A stretch of 64,000 nt of DNA. It comes from Campylobacter subantarcticus LMG 24377. Its GTDB lineage: Bacteria > Campylobacterota > Campylobacteria > Campylobacterales > Campylobacteraceae. The notes under the pieces are model-generated. The model was not told where the DNA came from. It did no database searches and saw only the letters and a list, made by a program, of their open reading frames with translations. The DNA is taken from positions 1,178,001-1,242,000 of the forward strand of contig NZ_CP007773.1 in the NCBI RefSeq assembly GCF_000816305.1, read 5' to 3'. Below, piece by piece: positions 49,873-59,452 of this stretch. Numbering within the stretch: position 1 is the stretch's first letter; the number at the start of each line of letters is the position of its first letter. Made by a program: the position numbers and the translations under genes.

Positions 49873-50588
49873 TTTTGATTTTCTTCTTTTTCTTTGTATA
49901 AAATTCTTCCACAATGTGGACAAGTTATGATTTCATCACCTTTTAAAACTGCTAGATAAGTTTTATCATAAATTCTCATAAAACAGCCATAGCAAGCATG
50001 TTTTTTTACAGGAACTACAGCACTATTTCCCGCCCATTTTCTAATTTTTTCATAAAAAGTTAAAACTTTTTGATTTATTTCACCCATTAGTTTAACTTTT
50101 TTATCATAAATTTGCAATCTATCTTTTTCAATATCTACTAAAACAGTTTTAGTTTGAGTATCAATTTGATCCACTTCATTTTCAAGTTCACTTCTTTTAG
50201 CTTGCAATTCTTGTATGAATTTTTCTTTATTTTCTAAAATTTTATCTAATCTTTCTATTTCTTCATTTGCTGCATCAAGTTGCTCTTTAGCTATATCTTC
50301 TTCGATTTTTAAAGCATTTGCTTCTTTTTCAGTTTTTACTGCAGTACTTTTTTTAGCTATTTCTTTGATTTTTACACCAAATTCTGCAATATGATTATTG
50401 TTTTGAATTTTTTGATTTTCTATATCTTTAATATCTTTCTCAAAACTAGCAATTTCCTCTTCAGTTTTATCGAGCAAACTACGCTTTTCTTTTAAATCTT
50501 TTGTAGCATCTTCTACTTTATTTGTAAAACCATCAAGTTCTTTATCAATTTGTGATAAAGTTATAAGTTGTTCTAGGTATTTATTCAT
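49869..50588 (-). CDS. Coiled-coil protein with C-terminal zinc ribbon
   Basis: The 239-residue protein has a long antiparallel coiled coil (about 10-175) followed by a C4 zinc ribbon: CYGCFMRI and CPHCGRILY, about residues 200-232. This is the zf-RING_7 (C4-type zinc ribbon) family, widely conserved with unknown function. It lies between the Nif3-type gene and waaA and corresponds to Cj0706 in recalled order. Confidence 0.85.
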   Translation of the reverse strand: MNKYLEQLITLSQIDKELDGFTNKVEDATKDLKEKRSLLDKTEEEIASFEKDIKDIENQKIQNNNHIAEFGVKIKEIAKKSTAVKTEKEANALKIEEDIAKEQLDAANEEIERLDKILENKEKFIQELQAKRSELENEVDQIDTQTKTVLVDIEKDRLQIYDKKVKLMGEINQKVLTFYEKIRKWAGNSAVVPVKKHACYGCFMRIYDKTYLAVLKGDEIITCPHCGRILYKEKEENQN

Positions 50589-50600
50589 TGAATTTTTTCC

Positions 50601-51326
50601 TTAAAAATATTGAAATGGATTTTTTGAAACTAATATTATAACTTCTAAATGAAATTTTTGCAAATCTTTTGCTAAAATTTCACTAAAACAAGATTCGCTT
50701 TCATAATGCCCTATATCAATCAAGCTAAGTTTATTGTGATAACTTTCCAAAGCTTGGTGGTATTTAAAATCTCCACTTAAAAAACAATCTGCCTTAACAC
50801 TAGAAATCAAATCTCCTCCACTACCTGTACATATTGCTAAAGTTTTAATTTTCTCATTACCCGCATTTACAACTCTTATATAATCAAGCTTTAAACTTTT
50901 TTTCACATGGGTAATTAAATCACTAAATTTAAAATCAATATCGCAATAAATCAAAAACTCATTTTGCTCTTTGATTTTAAAACCTAAAATTTCATTAGCA
51001 AAATAAGCATTTAAATGACTTAAATCAAAATTCGTATGCATAGCAATTAAGGCTATATTTTTTTGCATCATTTTAATAAGAATATTTTGTGGATAAAACG
51101 CTCCATTTAAACTTTTTAAACCTTTAAAAATCAAAGGATGATGAACTATAAATAGCGAATTTTCACTCGCATTCTCAATCAAATGCATATCTACATCAAG
51201 AGTAAGATAAATTTTGCTTACTTCTTGTTCAAAATCTCCAAGCAATAAGCCACTATTATCCCATGAACTTTGTGTAGAAAACGGACTAATCGTATCTAAA
51301 TACTCATAAATTTCTTTAATTTTCAT
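50601..51326 (-). CDS. Nif3-like dinuclear metal-centre protein
   Basis: The 241-residue protein carries the YbgI/Nif3 metal ligands: [10 protein letters not shown] (His-His), [11 protein letters not shown] (HTNxD) and the late [10 protein letters not shown] (GHxxSE). The family has been linked to GTP cyclohydrolase-like activity and to no settled function. It overlaps glyQ by 11 bases. No inserted middle domain is present, as in the short bacterial forms. Confidence 0.9.
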   Translation of the reverse strand: MKIKEIYEYLDTISPFSTQSSWDNSGLLLGDFEQEVSKIYLTLDVDMHLIENASENSLFIVHHPLIFKGLKSLNGAFYPQNILIKMMQKNIALIAMHTNFDLSHLNAYFANEILGFKIKEQNEFLIYCDIDFKFSDLITHVKKSLKLDYIRVVNAGNEKIKTLAICTGSGGDLISSVKADCFLSGDFKYHQALESYHNKLSLIDIGHYESESCFSEILAKDLQKFHLEVIILVSKNPFQYF

Positions 51327-52176
51327 CTAAACTTTCTTTATACACCAAGGCACAATTTTTAGATAATTCTCTAATTTTTAACATAAAATCTTGTCTTTGA
51401 GTAACAGAAATAGCCCCTCTTGCATCAAGCAGATTAAAAGTATGAGCTGCTAGCATACAATAATCATACGCAGGTAAAGCAAGTTTTGCTTCTAAAGCAT
51501 TTTTACACTCATTGTAAGCATTTTCAAACTGAATGTTTAAAGTTTTTACATCGCTTACTTCAAAATTATATTTACTAAACTCAAACTCACCTTGCTTATG
51601 AACATCTTTATAGGTAATTTTTTCACCGTTAAATTCATTCCAAACTATGTCATATACATTATCAACATCTTGCAAATACATTGCAAGTCTTTCCAAGCCA
51701 TAAGTAATTTCAGCACTTACTAAATCTACGCTTATACCGCCAACTTGTTGAAAATAAGTAAATTGTGTTACTTCCATACCATCAAGCCAAACTTCCCAGC
51801 CTAAACCCCAAGCACCTAAACTTGGACTCTCCCAATTATCTTCTACAAAACGGATATCGTGAGATTTTAAGTCAAAACCTAAATTTTCCAAGCTTTTTAA
51901 ATATAATTCTTGGATATTATCAGGACTTGGCTTCATTAAAACTTGAAATTGATAATAAGCCCCTAATCGATTAGGGTTTTCTCCATACCTTCCATCTGTT
52001 GGTCTTCTACTTGGTGCAACATAAGCTGCAGCCCACGGTTTTTTACCTAAGCTTCTTAAGAAAGTTGCAGGGTGAAAAGTCCCTGCTCCCGCAGGAAAAT
52101 CATACGGTTGCATAATAGCACAACCTTGTTTTTGCCAAAATTCTTGTAAATTTAATATCATTTGAGAAAAAGTCAT
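51316..52176 (-). CDS. glyQ: Glycyl-tRNA synthetase alpha subunit
   Basis: The 286-residue subunit of the two-subunit enzyme has [57 protein letters not shown], and [19 protein letters not shown]. The beta subunit (glyS) is not beside it and must lie elsewhere. Its ends overlap the neighbours by 4 and 11 bases. Confidence 0.97.
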   Translation of the reverse strand: MTFSQMILNLQEFWQKQGCAIMQPYDFPAGAGTFHPATFLRSLGKKPWAAAYVAPSRRPTDGRYGENPNRLGAYYQFQVLMKPSPDNIQELYLKSLENLGFDLKSHDIRFVEDNWESPSLGAWGLGWEVWLDGMEVTQFTYFQQVGGISVDLVSAEITYGLERLAMYLQDVDNVYDIVWNEFNGEKITYKDVHKQGEFEFSKYNFEVSDVKTLNIQFENAYNECKNALEAKLALPAYDYCMLAAHTFNLLDARGAISVTQRQDFMLKIRELSKNCALVYKESLDEN

Positions 52177-52679
52177 TTTTCTTCCTTTAATTCCTCTGGC
52201 TTTTCAGATGAGTTTGCGTATAGCTCTACTGTTTTATTCCACATCATTTTATATTTTCTTTTTAGAAATTCTACTTCATTATGAGCATATTTGAGTTGCT
52301 CGTTAAGATTTTCAATAGTTTTTCTATCTTCATCATAAAGTTCTTGCATAGAATAAAGTGCATCTTTTAAAAATTTATTTTCACCCTTTAAGGCTTCTAA
52401 GGTTTCATCTTTAGCATCAAGTACTTTTTCATGTAGATTTAAAATAGTTCCTATGGTTTTTTCAACAAAACTTTCTCCTGCTAAAGTCATAGAATTTACT
52501 ATAGCTGGTTGCTTTGAATTCATCGGCACAACACTAAAAGTACCTTGATTTGCTTCAATATAAATTTTACCCTCTTCTTCTTTGAATTTTAAAGCTCCAT
52601 TTGCCATCATTCCTTTTACTACATCTTCAGATAAATGCACCAATTGACAAAATTCCTTTAATTCCAAGTAAGTTTGCAT
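52173..52679 (-). CDS. Conserved hypothetical coiled-coil protein (DUF3972-like)
   Basis: The 168-residue protein has an N-terminal segment that resembles a MerR-like helix-turn-helix start ([21 protein letters not shown]). A small beta region follows (about 35-55), then a long coiled coil (about 75-150) and an acidic tail. The family is, as I recall, restricted to Campylobacterota. It is coupled to glyQ by a 4-base overlap. Function unknown. Confidence 0.75.
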   Translation of the reverse strand: MQTYLELKEFCQLVHLSEDVVKGMMANGALKFKEEEGKIYIEANQGTFSVVPMNSKQPAIVNSMTLAGESFVEKTIGTILNLHEKVLDAKDETLEALKGENKFLKDALYSMQELYDEDRKTIENLNEQLKYAHNEVEFLKRKYKMMWNKTVELYANSSEKPEELKEEK

Positions 52680-52688
52680 ACACTCTCC

Positions 52689-53183
52689 TTAAAGAAAAAC
52701 TTCAATCGCATTTGAATCTTGAATAAGTTTTTCTTGCTGTTTTTTTCTATCTTCTAATAGTTTTTGAGCTAAACTCTCATCTTCGATAGCTAAAATTTGA
52801 ACCGCCAAATAAGCTGCATTCATTGCACCTGCTTTACCTATAGCCAGAGTTGCTACTGGAATTCCACTTGGCATTTGAACCGTAGAAAACAAAGAATCCA
52901 TACTTGCTAGATTACTTCCTGGCATAGGTATACCTAAAACAGGTTTTGTTGTATGAGCTGCCACAGCTCCAGCCAAATGTGCTGCCATCCCTGCTGCTGC
53001 AATAAAAACTTTCGCGCCTTTTTCTTCGGCATTTTTGATATATTCTTGCGTTCTTTGAGGGCTTCTGTGTGCTGAAGTAATTAAAGCTTCGTATTTTACA
53101 TCAAATTTTTCTAAAACACCCAAAGCTTCTTTTACGATATCATAATCGCTTTTACTTCCCATTAATATAGAAACAAATTTCAT
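52689..53183 (-). CDS. purE: N5-carboxyaminoimidazole ribonucleotide mutase (class I PurE)
   Basis: The 164-residue enzyme of purine synthesis has ILMGSKSDYDIVKEALGVL, ITSAHRSPQRTQEYI with the catalytic His, IAAAGMAAHLAGAVAAHT, VLGIPMPG and SMPSGIPVATLAI-like sequence (QMPSGIPVATLAIGKAGAMN). Length and motifs are standard. It overlaps the U32 gene by 4 bases. Confidence 0.97.
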   Translation of the reverse strand: MKFVSILMGSKSDYDIVKEALGVLEKFDVKYEALITSAHRSPQRTQEYIKNAEEKGAKVFIAAAGMAAHLAGAVAAHTTKPVLGIPMPGSNLASMDSLFSTVQMPSGIPVATLAIGKAGAMNAAYLAVQILAIEDESLAQKLLEDRKKQQEKLIQDSNAIEVFL

Positions 53184-54436
53184 TCAACACTCCTTCTTAA
53201 AAAGCTAAATTCTGGAAGCTTAAATGGTAACGTAATTTCATTTTCATTACCACTATGAATTTCGCTAAAATCTTTATTATTTTTAGCTAATAATTGCTTA
53301 AAAACTATAAATTTTTTACCATCATTTTCATAGATTAAGCCTAGTTTATTCTCCCCTAATTCTATATTAGAATTAACCGGAGCTAAAATTTCGTATTCTT
53401 TTCCTAGCTCTATTTTACCTTTACATTTGAAAAATTCCCCATCCTCGCTAATAGCATGCACTTGATGCGTGCCTTCTTCTATGCTTGTATTATGGTTAAT
53501 TGAATCAGTTTTTTCATAAGCCCTTGAAACCAAATATCCATCTGTAAAACCTCTATGTTTTAAAGTATGAATTTCTTTTTCATATTTGCTCGCATCGAAA
53601 GTATTTTGCAATACATCTTCTACTGCCATTTTATAAGTTCTTGTGGTTAAAGCAGCATAGTACTCGCTTTTTGTTCTTCCTTCAATCTTAAAAGCATGAA
53701 TGCAGTTTTCTTGCATAATTTTTTGAATATATGAACTTAAATTTAGATCTTTGGAATTAAACACATGTGTACCATTTTCATCTTCTTCTAATCTAAAAAG
53801 CGTATTGGTTTCTGAATTTTTTGCATACAATTCATAATTAAAACGGCAATCGTTTGCGCAAGATCCACGGTTACTCATACGTCCACTTTGCACTGAGCTT
53901 ATTAAACATCTACCCGAATAAGCAAAACACATCGAACCATGCACAAAACTTTCAAGCTCAATATCGCAATTATTTTTTAAATCTTTTGTGTCTTTTAAAC
54001 CAAGTTCTCTTGCTATAACAACACGCTTAGCTCCCATGTCTTTATAAACTTGAGCATCTAAATAATTTAAAATATTAGCTTGGGTTGACACATGTAGATT
54101 AATTTCAGGCGCAAGATCTTTAACTAAACGCATAGCACCCACAGAAGCCACTATAAAAGCATCAGGCTTCATTTCTTTTAATTTTAAAATATGCCTTTTT
54201 AAACCCTCAATTTGTGAACTAAAATGAAAACCATTAATAGTTACATAAATTTTTTTTCCTCTTGTATGAGTATAATTAATAGCTTCTTTAAAAGTTTCAT
54301 AATTAAAATCTCTAGCAGTTCTTGCTCGAAGTGAAAAATTACTCACGCCTGCATAAACAGCATCAGCTCCATAAGCCAATGCTATTTTTAATTTTATAAA
54401 ATTACCTGCTGGAGAAACTATTTCAGGAATAATCAT
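53180..54436 (-). CDS. Peptidase U32-family protein, probable tRNA hydroxylation protein TrhP
   Basis: The 418-residue protein begins IPEIVSPAGNFIKLKIALAY and has the U32 signature HGSMCFAYSGRCLIS, then SNRGSCANDCRFNYEL with the Fe-S-type cysteines and KIEGRTKSEYYAALTTRTY. Members of this form act in 5-hydroxyuridine formation at U34 of tRNA (TrhP) rather than as proteases. The C-terminal beta barrel (about 340-405) is present. It lies between cheZ and purE with 4-base overlaps. Confidence 0.85.
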   Translation of the reverse strand: MIIPEIVSPAGNFIKLKIALAYGADAVYAGVSNFSLRARTARDFNYETFKEAINYTHTRGKKIYVTINGFHFSSQIEGLKRHILKLKEMKPDAFIVASVGAMRLVKDLAPEINLHVSTQANILNYLDAQVYKDMGAKRVVIARELGLKDTKDLKNNCDIELESFVHGSMCFAYSGRCLISSVQSGRMSNRGSCANDCRFNYELYAKNSETNTLFRLEEDENGTHVFNSKDLNLSSYIQKIMQENCIHAFKIEGRTKSEYYAALTTRTYKMAVEDVLQNTFDASKYEKEIHTLKHRGFTDGYLVSRAYEKTDSINHNTSIEEGTHQVHAISEDGEFFKCKGKIELGKEYEILAPVNSNIELGENKLGLIYENDGKKFIVFKQLLAKNNKDFSEIHSGNENEITLPFKLPEFSFLRRSVE

Positions 54437-55149
54437 TTTTTTCCTAAACTTGCGATTAAGGCCTCGATATCATCATTACTTACAACATCTGTAGTTGTAT
54501 CGCCTTCAATGTGAACAGCAGAACCAACACGTTTTTCATCATCAATTTTACCTTCAAATAGACTGCTCATATATCTACTCAAGGCTCTCATAACATTAAT
54601 AACACGCTCAATTTTTTGACGATGAATATCTTGATATTGCATTGCATCCATTGCCATCATAACCTCATCTTGTCCGGTTTGCAAGCAACCAGTTATCTCA
54701 TCGATAATATTTTTAGCATCATTATTAATATCAATAGCTTCTTTAAAGCTAGCTACATTAGGAAATTTTGTATTTAATTTTTCAAAAATTTCTATATTTT
54801 TATTTAAAGCATCACTAATCACACAAAGCTGATTTTCCGAATTTGCAAAAAAATCATTGATAACTTCTAGTTTTTCCATCATTTCAGTTGCTTTAATCTC
54901 GCTATCTCTTGTCACATCATCAAGTTGATGCACAACTTTATGTTCTTTGCTAGGTGGTGGTGGTGGCCATGCCATATCCGCTCTTGCTTTATAATCACCA
55001 CTAATCATATCACTAACTATTTGTTTATTTTTTTCTTCATCTTCATAGTCTGTTTCAGGTTTTACTTTTGCACTTTCTTCTACAGAATCAAGATCTAAGT
55101 CTTCAGCACTATTCATTAAAGCATCTAATTCTTCTTGAGTCATTGTCAC
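54433..55149 (-). CDS. cheZ: Chemotaxis phosphatase CheZ (epsilonproteobacterial type)
   Basis: The 238-residue protein has a central helical hairpin (about 90-205) with the CheZ core AMQYQDIHRQKIERVINVM; the Gln in YQD is the expected catalytic residue that attacks CheY-P. The C-terminus SNDDIEALIASLGKK matches the CheY-P-binding tail of CheZ. The N-terminus MTMTQEELDALMNSAEDLDL resembles the CheY-binding peptide of FliM/FliY. A Pro-rich stretch (WPPPPPSKEH) links them. It is first in the run through purE, with a TATAAT box 34 bases upstream. Confidence 0.85.
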   Translation of the reverse strand: MTMTQEELDALMNSAEDLDLDSVEESAKVKPETDYEDEEKNKQIVSDMISGDYKARADMAWPPPPPSKEHKVVHQLDDVTRDSEIKATEMMEKLEVINDFFANSENQLCVISDALNKNIEIFEKLNTKFPNVASFKEAIDINNDAKNIIDEITGCLQTGQDEVMMAMDAMQYQDIHRQKIERVINVMRALSRYMSSLFEGKIDDEKRVGSAVHIEGDTTTDVVSNDDIEALIASLGKK

Positions 55150-55182
55150 ACCTTTTTTTATATAATAAAAAACTAATGTGAG

Positions 55183-55188
55183 ATTATA
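55183..55188 (-). promoter_or_regulatory. -10 box of the cheZ operon
   Basis: TATAAT on the minus strand in GTAATATAATCTC, 34 bases before the cheZ ATG. No sigma-54 or sigma-28 element is visible in the 199-bp divergent gap, which is otherwise plain AT-rich sequence. Confidence 0.6.
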
Positions 55189-55301
55189 TTACAAAAAAAT
55201 ATAAATCAATATTAATTTTAGTTTTTTTATATAAAATAACATTTTTTTATATTTGACTATAAAAAAAATATTAATTTAAACTTAATTTAAAAAAAAGATA
55301 C

Positions 55302-55307
55302 TACAAT
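55302..55307 (+). promoter_or_regulatory. Candidate -10 box of glnA
   Basis: TACAAT 41 bases before the glnA ATG, in GATACTACAATCTT. AAAGGAG is the ribosome site. Confidence 0.5.
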
Positions 55308-55348
55308 CTTAAAAAATAAATTAATACCTATTAAAAAAGGAGAAAAAA

Positions 55349-56779
55349 ATGGGTAAGTTTGTAAATAATATTGATGAGTTTTTTAGCTATTGCCAAGAGC
55401 ATGAAGTTTTATTTGTTGATTTTAGATTTACTGATATGATAGGAACTTGGCATCATATTACTTACAATATAAAAGCGGTTGATGATAAAACTTTTGAAAA
55501 TGGAATTCCATTTGATGCTAGTTCTTTACATGGATGGCAACCTATAGAAAAATCTGATATGATCTTAAAACCTGATGTTGAAAGTGCTTTTTTAGATCCT
55601 TTTACAGCAGATCCTACTATCATAGTAATTTGTGATGTATATGATATTTATAAAAATCAAATGTATGAAAAATGTCCAAGAAGTATTGCTAAAAAAGCCA
55701 TACAACATTTAAGTACAAGCAATATCGCTGATACAGCTTATTTTGGCCCTGAAAATGAATTTTTTATTTTTGATAATGTAAAAATCGTTGATTCTTCTCA
55801 TTGTGCAAAATATGAAGTAGATACTGAAGAAGGTGAGTGGAATGATAACAAAGATTTTACAGATAGCTACAACAGTGGACATCGACCAAGAAATAAAGGT
55901 GGATATTTTCCTGTAAGTCCTATTGATTCTAGTGTGGATATTAGGTCTGAGATGGTACAAGTTTTAGAAAGAGTGGGTTTAAAAACTTTCGTACATCATC
56001 ATGAAGTAGCACAAGGACAAGCTGAGATTGGCGTAGAATTTGGAAATTTAGTTGAAGCTGCTGACAATGTGCAAATTTACAAATATATAGTAAAAATGGT
56101 AGCACATTTAAATGGAAAAACAGCAACCTTTATGCCAAAACCACTCTATGGGGATAATGGAAGTGGTATGCATGTACATATGAGCCTTTGGAAAGATGGG
56201 GTAAATTTATTTTACGATAAAGAAGGCTATGGAAAACTAAGCGAATGTGCGATTAACTACATCGGTGGGATTTTAGCTAATGCTAGAAGCGTGGCAGCCT
56301 TTACCAACCCTAGTTCAAATTCATATAAAAGAATAGTTCCAGGTTTTGAAGCTCCTTGTATATTGACTTATTCTTGTCAAAACCGTTCTGCAAGTTGTCG
56401 TGTGCCTTATGGTATTAATGAAAAAAGTGCAAGGGTTGAAATAAGATTTCCTGATAGCACTTCTAATCCTTACTTGGCTTTTACAAGTTTATTGATGGCA
56501 GGACTTGATGGTATCAAAAACAAAACCATACCAGTAGGCCCAATGGATGAAAATTTATTTGCACTTACTTTAGATGAAATTAGAGAAAAAGGGATCGAAC
56601 AACTACCTCACACTCTAAGAGGCTCTTTAGAAGCACTCATTAGAAAAAATGCCTTCTTAAAACCTATAATGAGTGATATTTTTATTGATGATTATCAACA
56701 TATGAAATTTGAAACTCAAGTTTGGCCTGTAGAGGCTAGACCAACTGCTTATGAGTTTAAAACCTGCTATTCTTGCTAA
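55349..56779 (+). CDS. glnA: Glutamine synthetase type I
   Basis: The 476-residue enzyme has [18 protein letters not shown], the metal-site blocks [12 protein letters not shown], and [20 protein letters not shown], plus the [15 protein letters not shown] loop and [17 protein letters not shown]. The adenylation-site region ([20 protein letters not shown]) lacks the usual Tyr adenylation context but does have a Tyr, so control by adenylylation is uncertain. It has its own promoter and ends in a shared hairpin with purU. Confidence 0.97.
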   Translation: MGKFVNNIDEFFSYCQEHEVLFVDFRFTDMIGTWHHITYNIKAVDDKTFENGIPFDASSLHGWQPIEKSDMILKPDVESAFLDPFTADPTIIVICDVYDIYKNQMYEKCPRSIAKKAIQHLSTSNIADTAYFGPENEFFIFDNVKIVDSSHCAKYEVDTEEGEWNDNKDFTDSYNSGHRPRNKGGYFPVSPIDSSVDIRSEMVQVLERVGLKTFVHHHEVAQGQAEIGVEFGNLVEAADNVQIYKYIVKMVAHLNGKTATFMPKPLYGDNGSGMHVHMSLWKDGVNLFYDKEGYGKLSECAINYIGGILANARSVAAFTNPSSNSYKRIVPGFEAPCILTYSCQNRSASCRVPYGINEKSARVEIRFPDSTSNPYLAFTSLLMAGLDGIKNKTIPVGPMDENLFALTLDEIREKGIEQLPHTLRGSLEALIRKNAFLKPIMSDIFIDDYQHMKFETQVWPVEARPTAYEFKTCYSC

Positions 56780-56807
56780 ATTTTGATGCCATTTGGTATC
56801 AAAATTT
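56778..56807. terminator. Bidirectional terminator between glnA and purU
   Basis: AAATTTTGATGCC (56778-56790), loop ATTT, and GGTATCAAAATTT (56795-56807) form a 13-bp stem with one wobble pair. The two stop codons lie at its ends. A- and T-rich arms give T-runs for both directions. Confidence 0.8.
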
Positions 56808-57633
56808 AAAAGACAATAGTTTTATTTTCATAAATAAAAATTCTATCATCAAACACCAAATCCAATGCTTTAGAAAAAACATTTTTCTCTACATTACGAC
56901 CAGCTTGCTGCATAGCTTGCCAAGAATACTCATGTGTTACTGGTATAACATCTTGAGTGATAATTGGCCCCTCATCAAGATTATTGTTGACAAAATGCGC
57001 AGTTGCACCAATGATTTTAACTCCCCTCTCATAAGCTTGCTTGTAAGGATTTGCACCAATAAAAGCAGGTAAAAAAGAATGATGTATATTAATAATCCTT
57101 CCTTCAAAACGCTCCACAAAAGATGGAGATAATATCCTCATGTACTTTGCTAAAACAATATAATCAAACTCATATTGACTTAAACATTCTAGTATCTTCT
57201 CTTCATGCTCTTGCCTACTTAAATCTTGCGCTAAAACCGCATGAAAAGGAAGGTTAAATTTATCCACCAAAGGCTTTAATACATCATAATTTGCAATCAC
57301 TGCTTTGATATTTGCATTAAATTCACCACTAAATTGACGAATCAACAACTCACCCAAACAATGCGTTTCTTTAGTAGCTAAAACAACAATATCTTTTTTT
57401 CTTTTTGAAGTTATTTCTATATGTGCATCATCAGAAAGCATCGTCTCAAGTGTTCCTTTAAATGCTTTCACATCAAGCTCTCCTTCTAAATGCGCTCTAA
57501 AGAAAAAACGATTTTCCCCAACAAATTCATCATTTTTTACGATATTAATTCGGTATTTGAAAATGACATCTGAAATTCTATAAATCAAACCTTTTTCATC
57601 ACTACTTGAAATTTTTAAAATATATTCATTCAT
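56806..57633 (-). CDS. purU: Formyltetrahydrofolate deformylase
   Basis: The 275-residue enzyme hydrolyses 10-formyl-THF to formate and THF. It has an N-terminal ACT domain (about 1-80: ISSSDEKGLIYRISDVIFKY) and a formyl-transferase fold with IINIHHSFLPAFIGANPYKQ and the catalytic Asp near HFVNNNLDEGPIITQDV. The formate can feed purine synthesis. It overlaps the nucleotidyltransferase gene by 4 bases. Confidence 0.95.
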   Translation of the reverse strand: MNEYILKISSSDEKGLIYRISDVIFKYRINIVKNDEFVGENRFFFRAHLEGELDVKAFKGTLETMLSDDAHIEITSKRKKDIVVLATKETHCLGELLIRQFSGEFNANIKAVIANYDVLKPLVDKFNLPFHAVLAQDLSRQEHEEKILECLSQYEFDYIVLAKYMRILSPSFVERFEGRIINIHHSFLPAFIGANPYKQAYERGVKIIGATAHFVNNNLDEGPIITQDVIPVTHEYSWQAMQQAGRNVEKNVFSKALDLVFDDRIFIYENKTIVF

Positions 57634-58739
57634 TCTTGCTCCTTGATATAGTTTCTTAACTCTTGTAATCTTCTTTTTTCAAGCTCACCCCCAAGCTCTT
57701 TTCCGCTAAAGCCTTCCCTTAATAAATCTTCTGACTTTACCTTGCTTGTAAAAGTTTGTTTATATAGTTTTAATTTTTTAGCTTGCAAGATACGCTCTTT
57801 GCTCCAAAGTCCAAGCCACTCACAAAGGGGTATTTTTAAAGCAACTTTAGCCAAATCAAAATCATCAATTTTTCCCAGCATAAAATCTTGCTCACATTTT
57901 TTTAAAAGATCTTTTTTTAGTTTTGTTTTTTTAAAAAAATCATTTTTATCTATATGAAAAAAATTTAAATACAAATACAAATACAAAGCCTCATCGCAAA
58001 TTAACTTTTGACTTTGCTCTAAAAGCTTTTGAAATTCCATATCAAAGCTTTGATAAAAAAAGATTTTTTCTTCTAAATTTAGAATTTTAAAATATTCATA
58101 GGCTTTATTTAATCTTGAAGTTTTAAAAATTTTATACAATTCATTGTTAATGCGTTCTCTTGAAAGATCGTTAATGTCCATAGTATGCATTAAATTCAAA
58201 CTTTCACTTGCAATCTTTAGATCAAACCTACACGCAAAAGCAATTCCACGAAGCACTCTTAAGCTATCTTCTATAAAACTTTGATCATGAATATGTCTGA
58301 TTGTTTTTGCTTGCAAATCTTTTAAACCATTAAAGAAATCTAAAAATTCAAAGCTAAAGATATTTACCATCATAGCGTTAATGGTAAAATCTCTCCTCTT
58401 AGCTCCTTCTTGTTCATCATTGCAAACTTTAACTTCAAAACCCTTATGTCCTTGTGAAATTTTATTTTCATAACGTGCCAAAGCTAGGTCAAATTTTTTA
58501 TACTTATATACAAAAAAACTCTTCCCTACTCCATTTGCTCCAAGTTTTTGCATAAGTGTATCAAAAAGTTCAGGCTGAATGTCATAAATTTCTATATCAT
58601 AATCATCACTTGATAAATCTAAAAAAGAATTCCTTACACAACCACCTACTAAATAAGCTCTTTGTGTGTAAGGTTTGAGTATATTTTTAATCCTTAAAAA
58701 ATCTTGATCATTTTTTAAGTCTATCTTCAATCTTTGCAA
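57630..58739 (-). CDS. CCA-adding enzyme / poly(A) polymerase-family nucleotidyltransferase
   Basis: The 369-residue class II nucleotidyltransferase has AYLVGGCVRNSFLDLSSDDY with the GG and the DYDIEIY carboxylates, RRDFTINAMMVNIF, and the RNA-binding DSLRVLRGIAFACRFDLKI. It probably adds or repairs tRNA CCA ends. The annotated start is TTG at 58739 with only a weak AGAG upstream; a nearby TTG (58730) would serve as well. It overlaps the preceding gene by 32 bases. Confidence 0.85.
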   Translation of the reverse strand: MQRLKIDLKNDQDFLRIKNILKPYTQRAYLVGGCVRNSFLDLSSDDYDIEIYDIQPELFDTLMQKLGANGVGKSFFVYKYKKFDLALARYENKISQGHKGFEVKVCNDEQEGAKRRDFTINAMMVNIFSFEFLDFFNGLKDLQAKTIRHIHDQSFIEDSLRVLRGIAFACRFDLKIASESLNLMHTMDINDLSRERINNELYKIFKTSRLNKAYEYFKILNLEEKIFFYQSFDMEFQKLLEQSQKLICDEALYLYLYLNFFHIDKNDFFKKTKLKKDLLKKCEQDFMLGKIDDFDLAKVALKIPLCEWLGLWSKERILQAKKLKLYKQTFTSKVKSEDLLREGFSGKELGGELEKRRLQELRNYIKEQE

Positions 58740-59160
58740 GTAAAAACTCTAAAAAAGTAATCGTAATATCTAGTCTTTTTTCTACATGCTCATCTTTGGT
58801 ATTTTTTAAACCTTCAAACAAAACCAAAATACGCTCTCTAAGATTTTTCAAAAAAAATTCTTCATTATTAATAATACTTTCTTCTTTTTCTTCTAAAACC
58901 TCGATCTTAATCGCCGCAGCTTGCTTTTCTTCTTTAACTTTTACTTCTAAATCATCTAATTCTTGAATTAATTCTTGTGTTACCTTGCTAATTTCTTCTT
59001 TGATCTTTTTTTCTTGTGGGTTTATACTTTTTTCTTGCGTAAGTTCTTCAACCATAGGAGCAAATTCATTACTTTGTTTTTTCGAATTATCAAGTTCTGA
59101 ATTAACCTCACTTATAGCCATTTTTGCTAAATCTTCAATATTCATAGCTTTATCAACCAC
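58708..59160 (-). CDS. Hypothetical coiled-coil protein
   Basis: The 150-residue acidic protein has long helical Glu/Lys-rich stretches (about 40-105) and a C-terminal helical region LRERILVLFEGLKNTKDEHV. No signal peptide, membrane helix or known domain is seen. MNIEDLAKMAISEVNSEL, beginning 5 residues in, is an alternative start. It overlaps both neighbours. It corresponds to Cj0788 in recalled order. Function unknown. Confidence 0.7.
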   Translation of the reverse strand: MVDKAMNIEDLAKMAISEVNSELDNSKKQSNEFAPMVEELTQEKSINPQEKKIKEEISKVTQELIQELDDLEVKVKEEKQAAAIKIEVLEEKEESIINNEEFFLKNLRERILVLFEGLKNTKDEHVEKRLDITITFLEFLLAKIEDRLKK

Positions 59161-59387
59161 CTTTTAAATTCATTAATTTCTTCTTCACTTTTCATATTAA
59201 CAAAAAAATCAAGCATATCATAATTTAAATCTTCATGATTTGAACGCAAACCACTTAAACGCCTTATTGCATCTATGGCATTTTTATTTTGCGGATCTTG
59301 CTTTAAAATATTTTTATAAATTTCCAAGGCCTCATCTTTTAAGCCTTGTGCTTCATAAATAGAAGCCTCTGTAACTGTATATCGCAT
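59142..59387 (-). CDS. Small TPR-like hypothetical protein
   Basis: The 81-residue protein begins MRYTVTEASIYEAQGLKDEA and reads as one TPR-like helix pair (EALEIYKNILKQDPQNKNAI), then an Asp/Glu-rich tail. I chose the ATG at 59387; the longer frame from a TTG at 59426 has no ribosome site. It overlaps the next gene by 19 bases. It corresponds to Cj0787 in recalled order. A protein-binding role is all that can be inferred. Confidence 0.7.
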   Translation of the reverse strand: MRYTVTEASIYEAQGLKDEALEIYKNILKQDPQNKNAIDAIRRLSGLRSNHEDLNYDMLDFFVNMKSEEEINEFKRWLIKL

Positions 59388-59452
59388 TATAAACTCACAA
59401 AAATAAAATCTTAAAAATTCTAACAAAAAAGGCTTTAATTTATTTTTAATCT

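Noticed and set aside
49873..49923. Longer N-terminus for waaA
   Set aside because: It would run through the zinc-ribbon codons of the neighbouring gene from a TTG without a ribosome site; the TTG at 49872 directly precedes the expected membrane helix.
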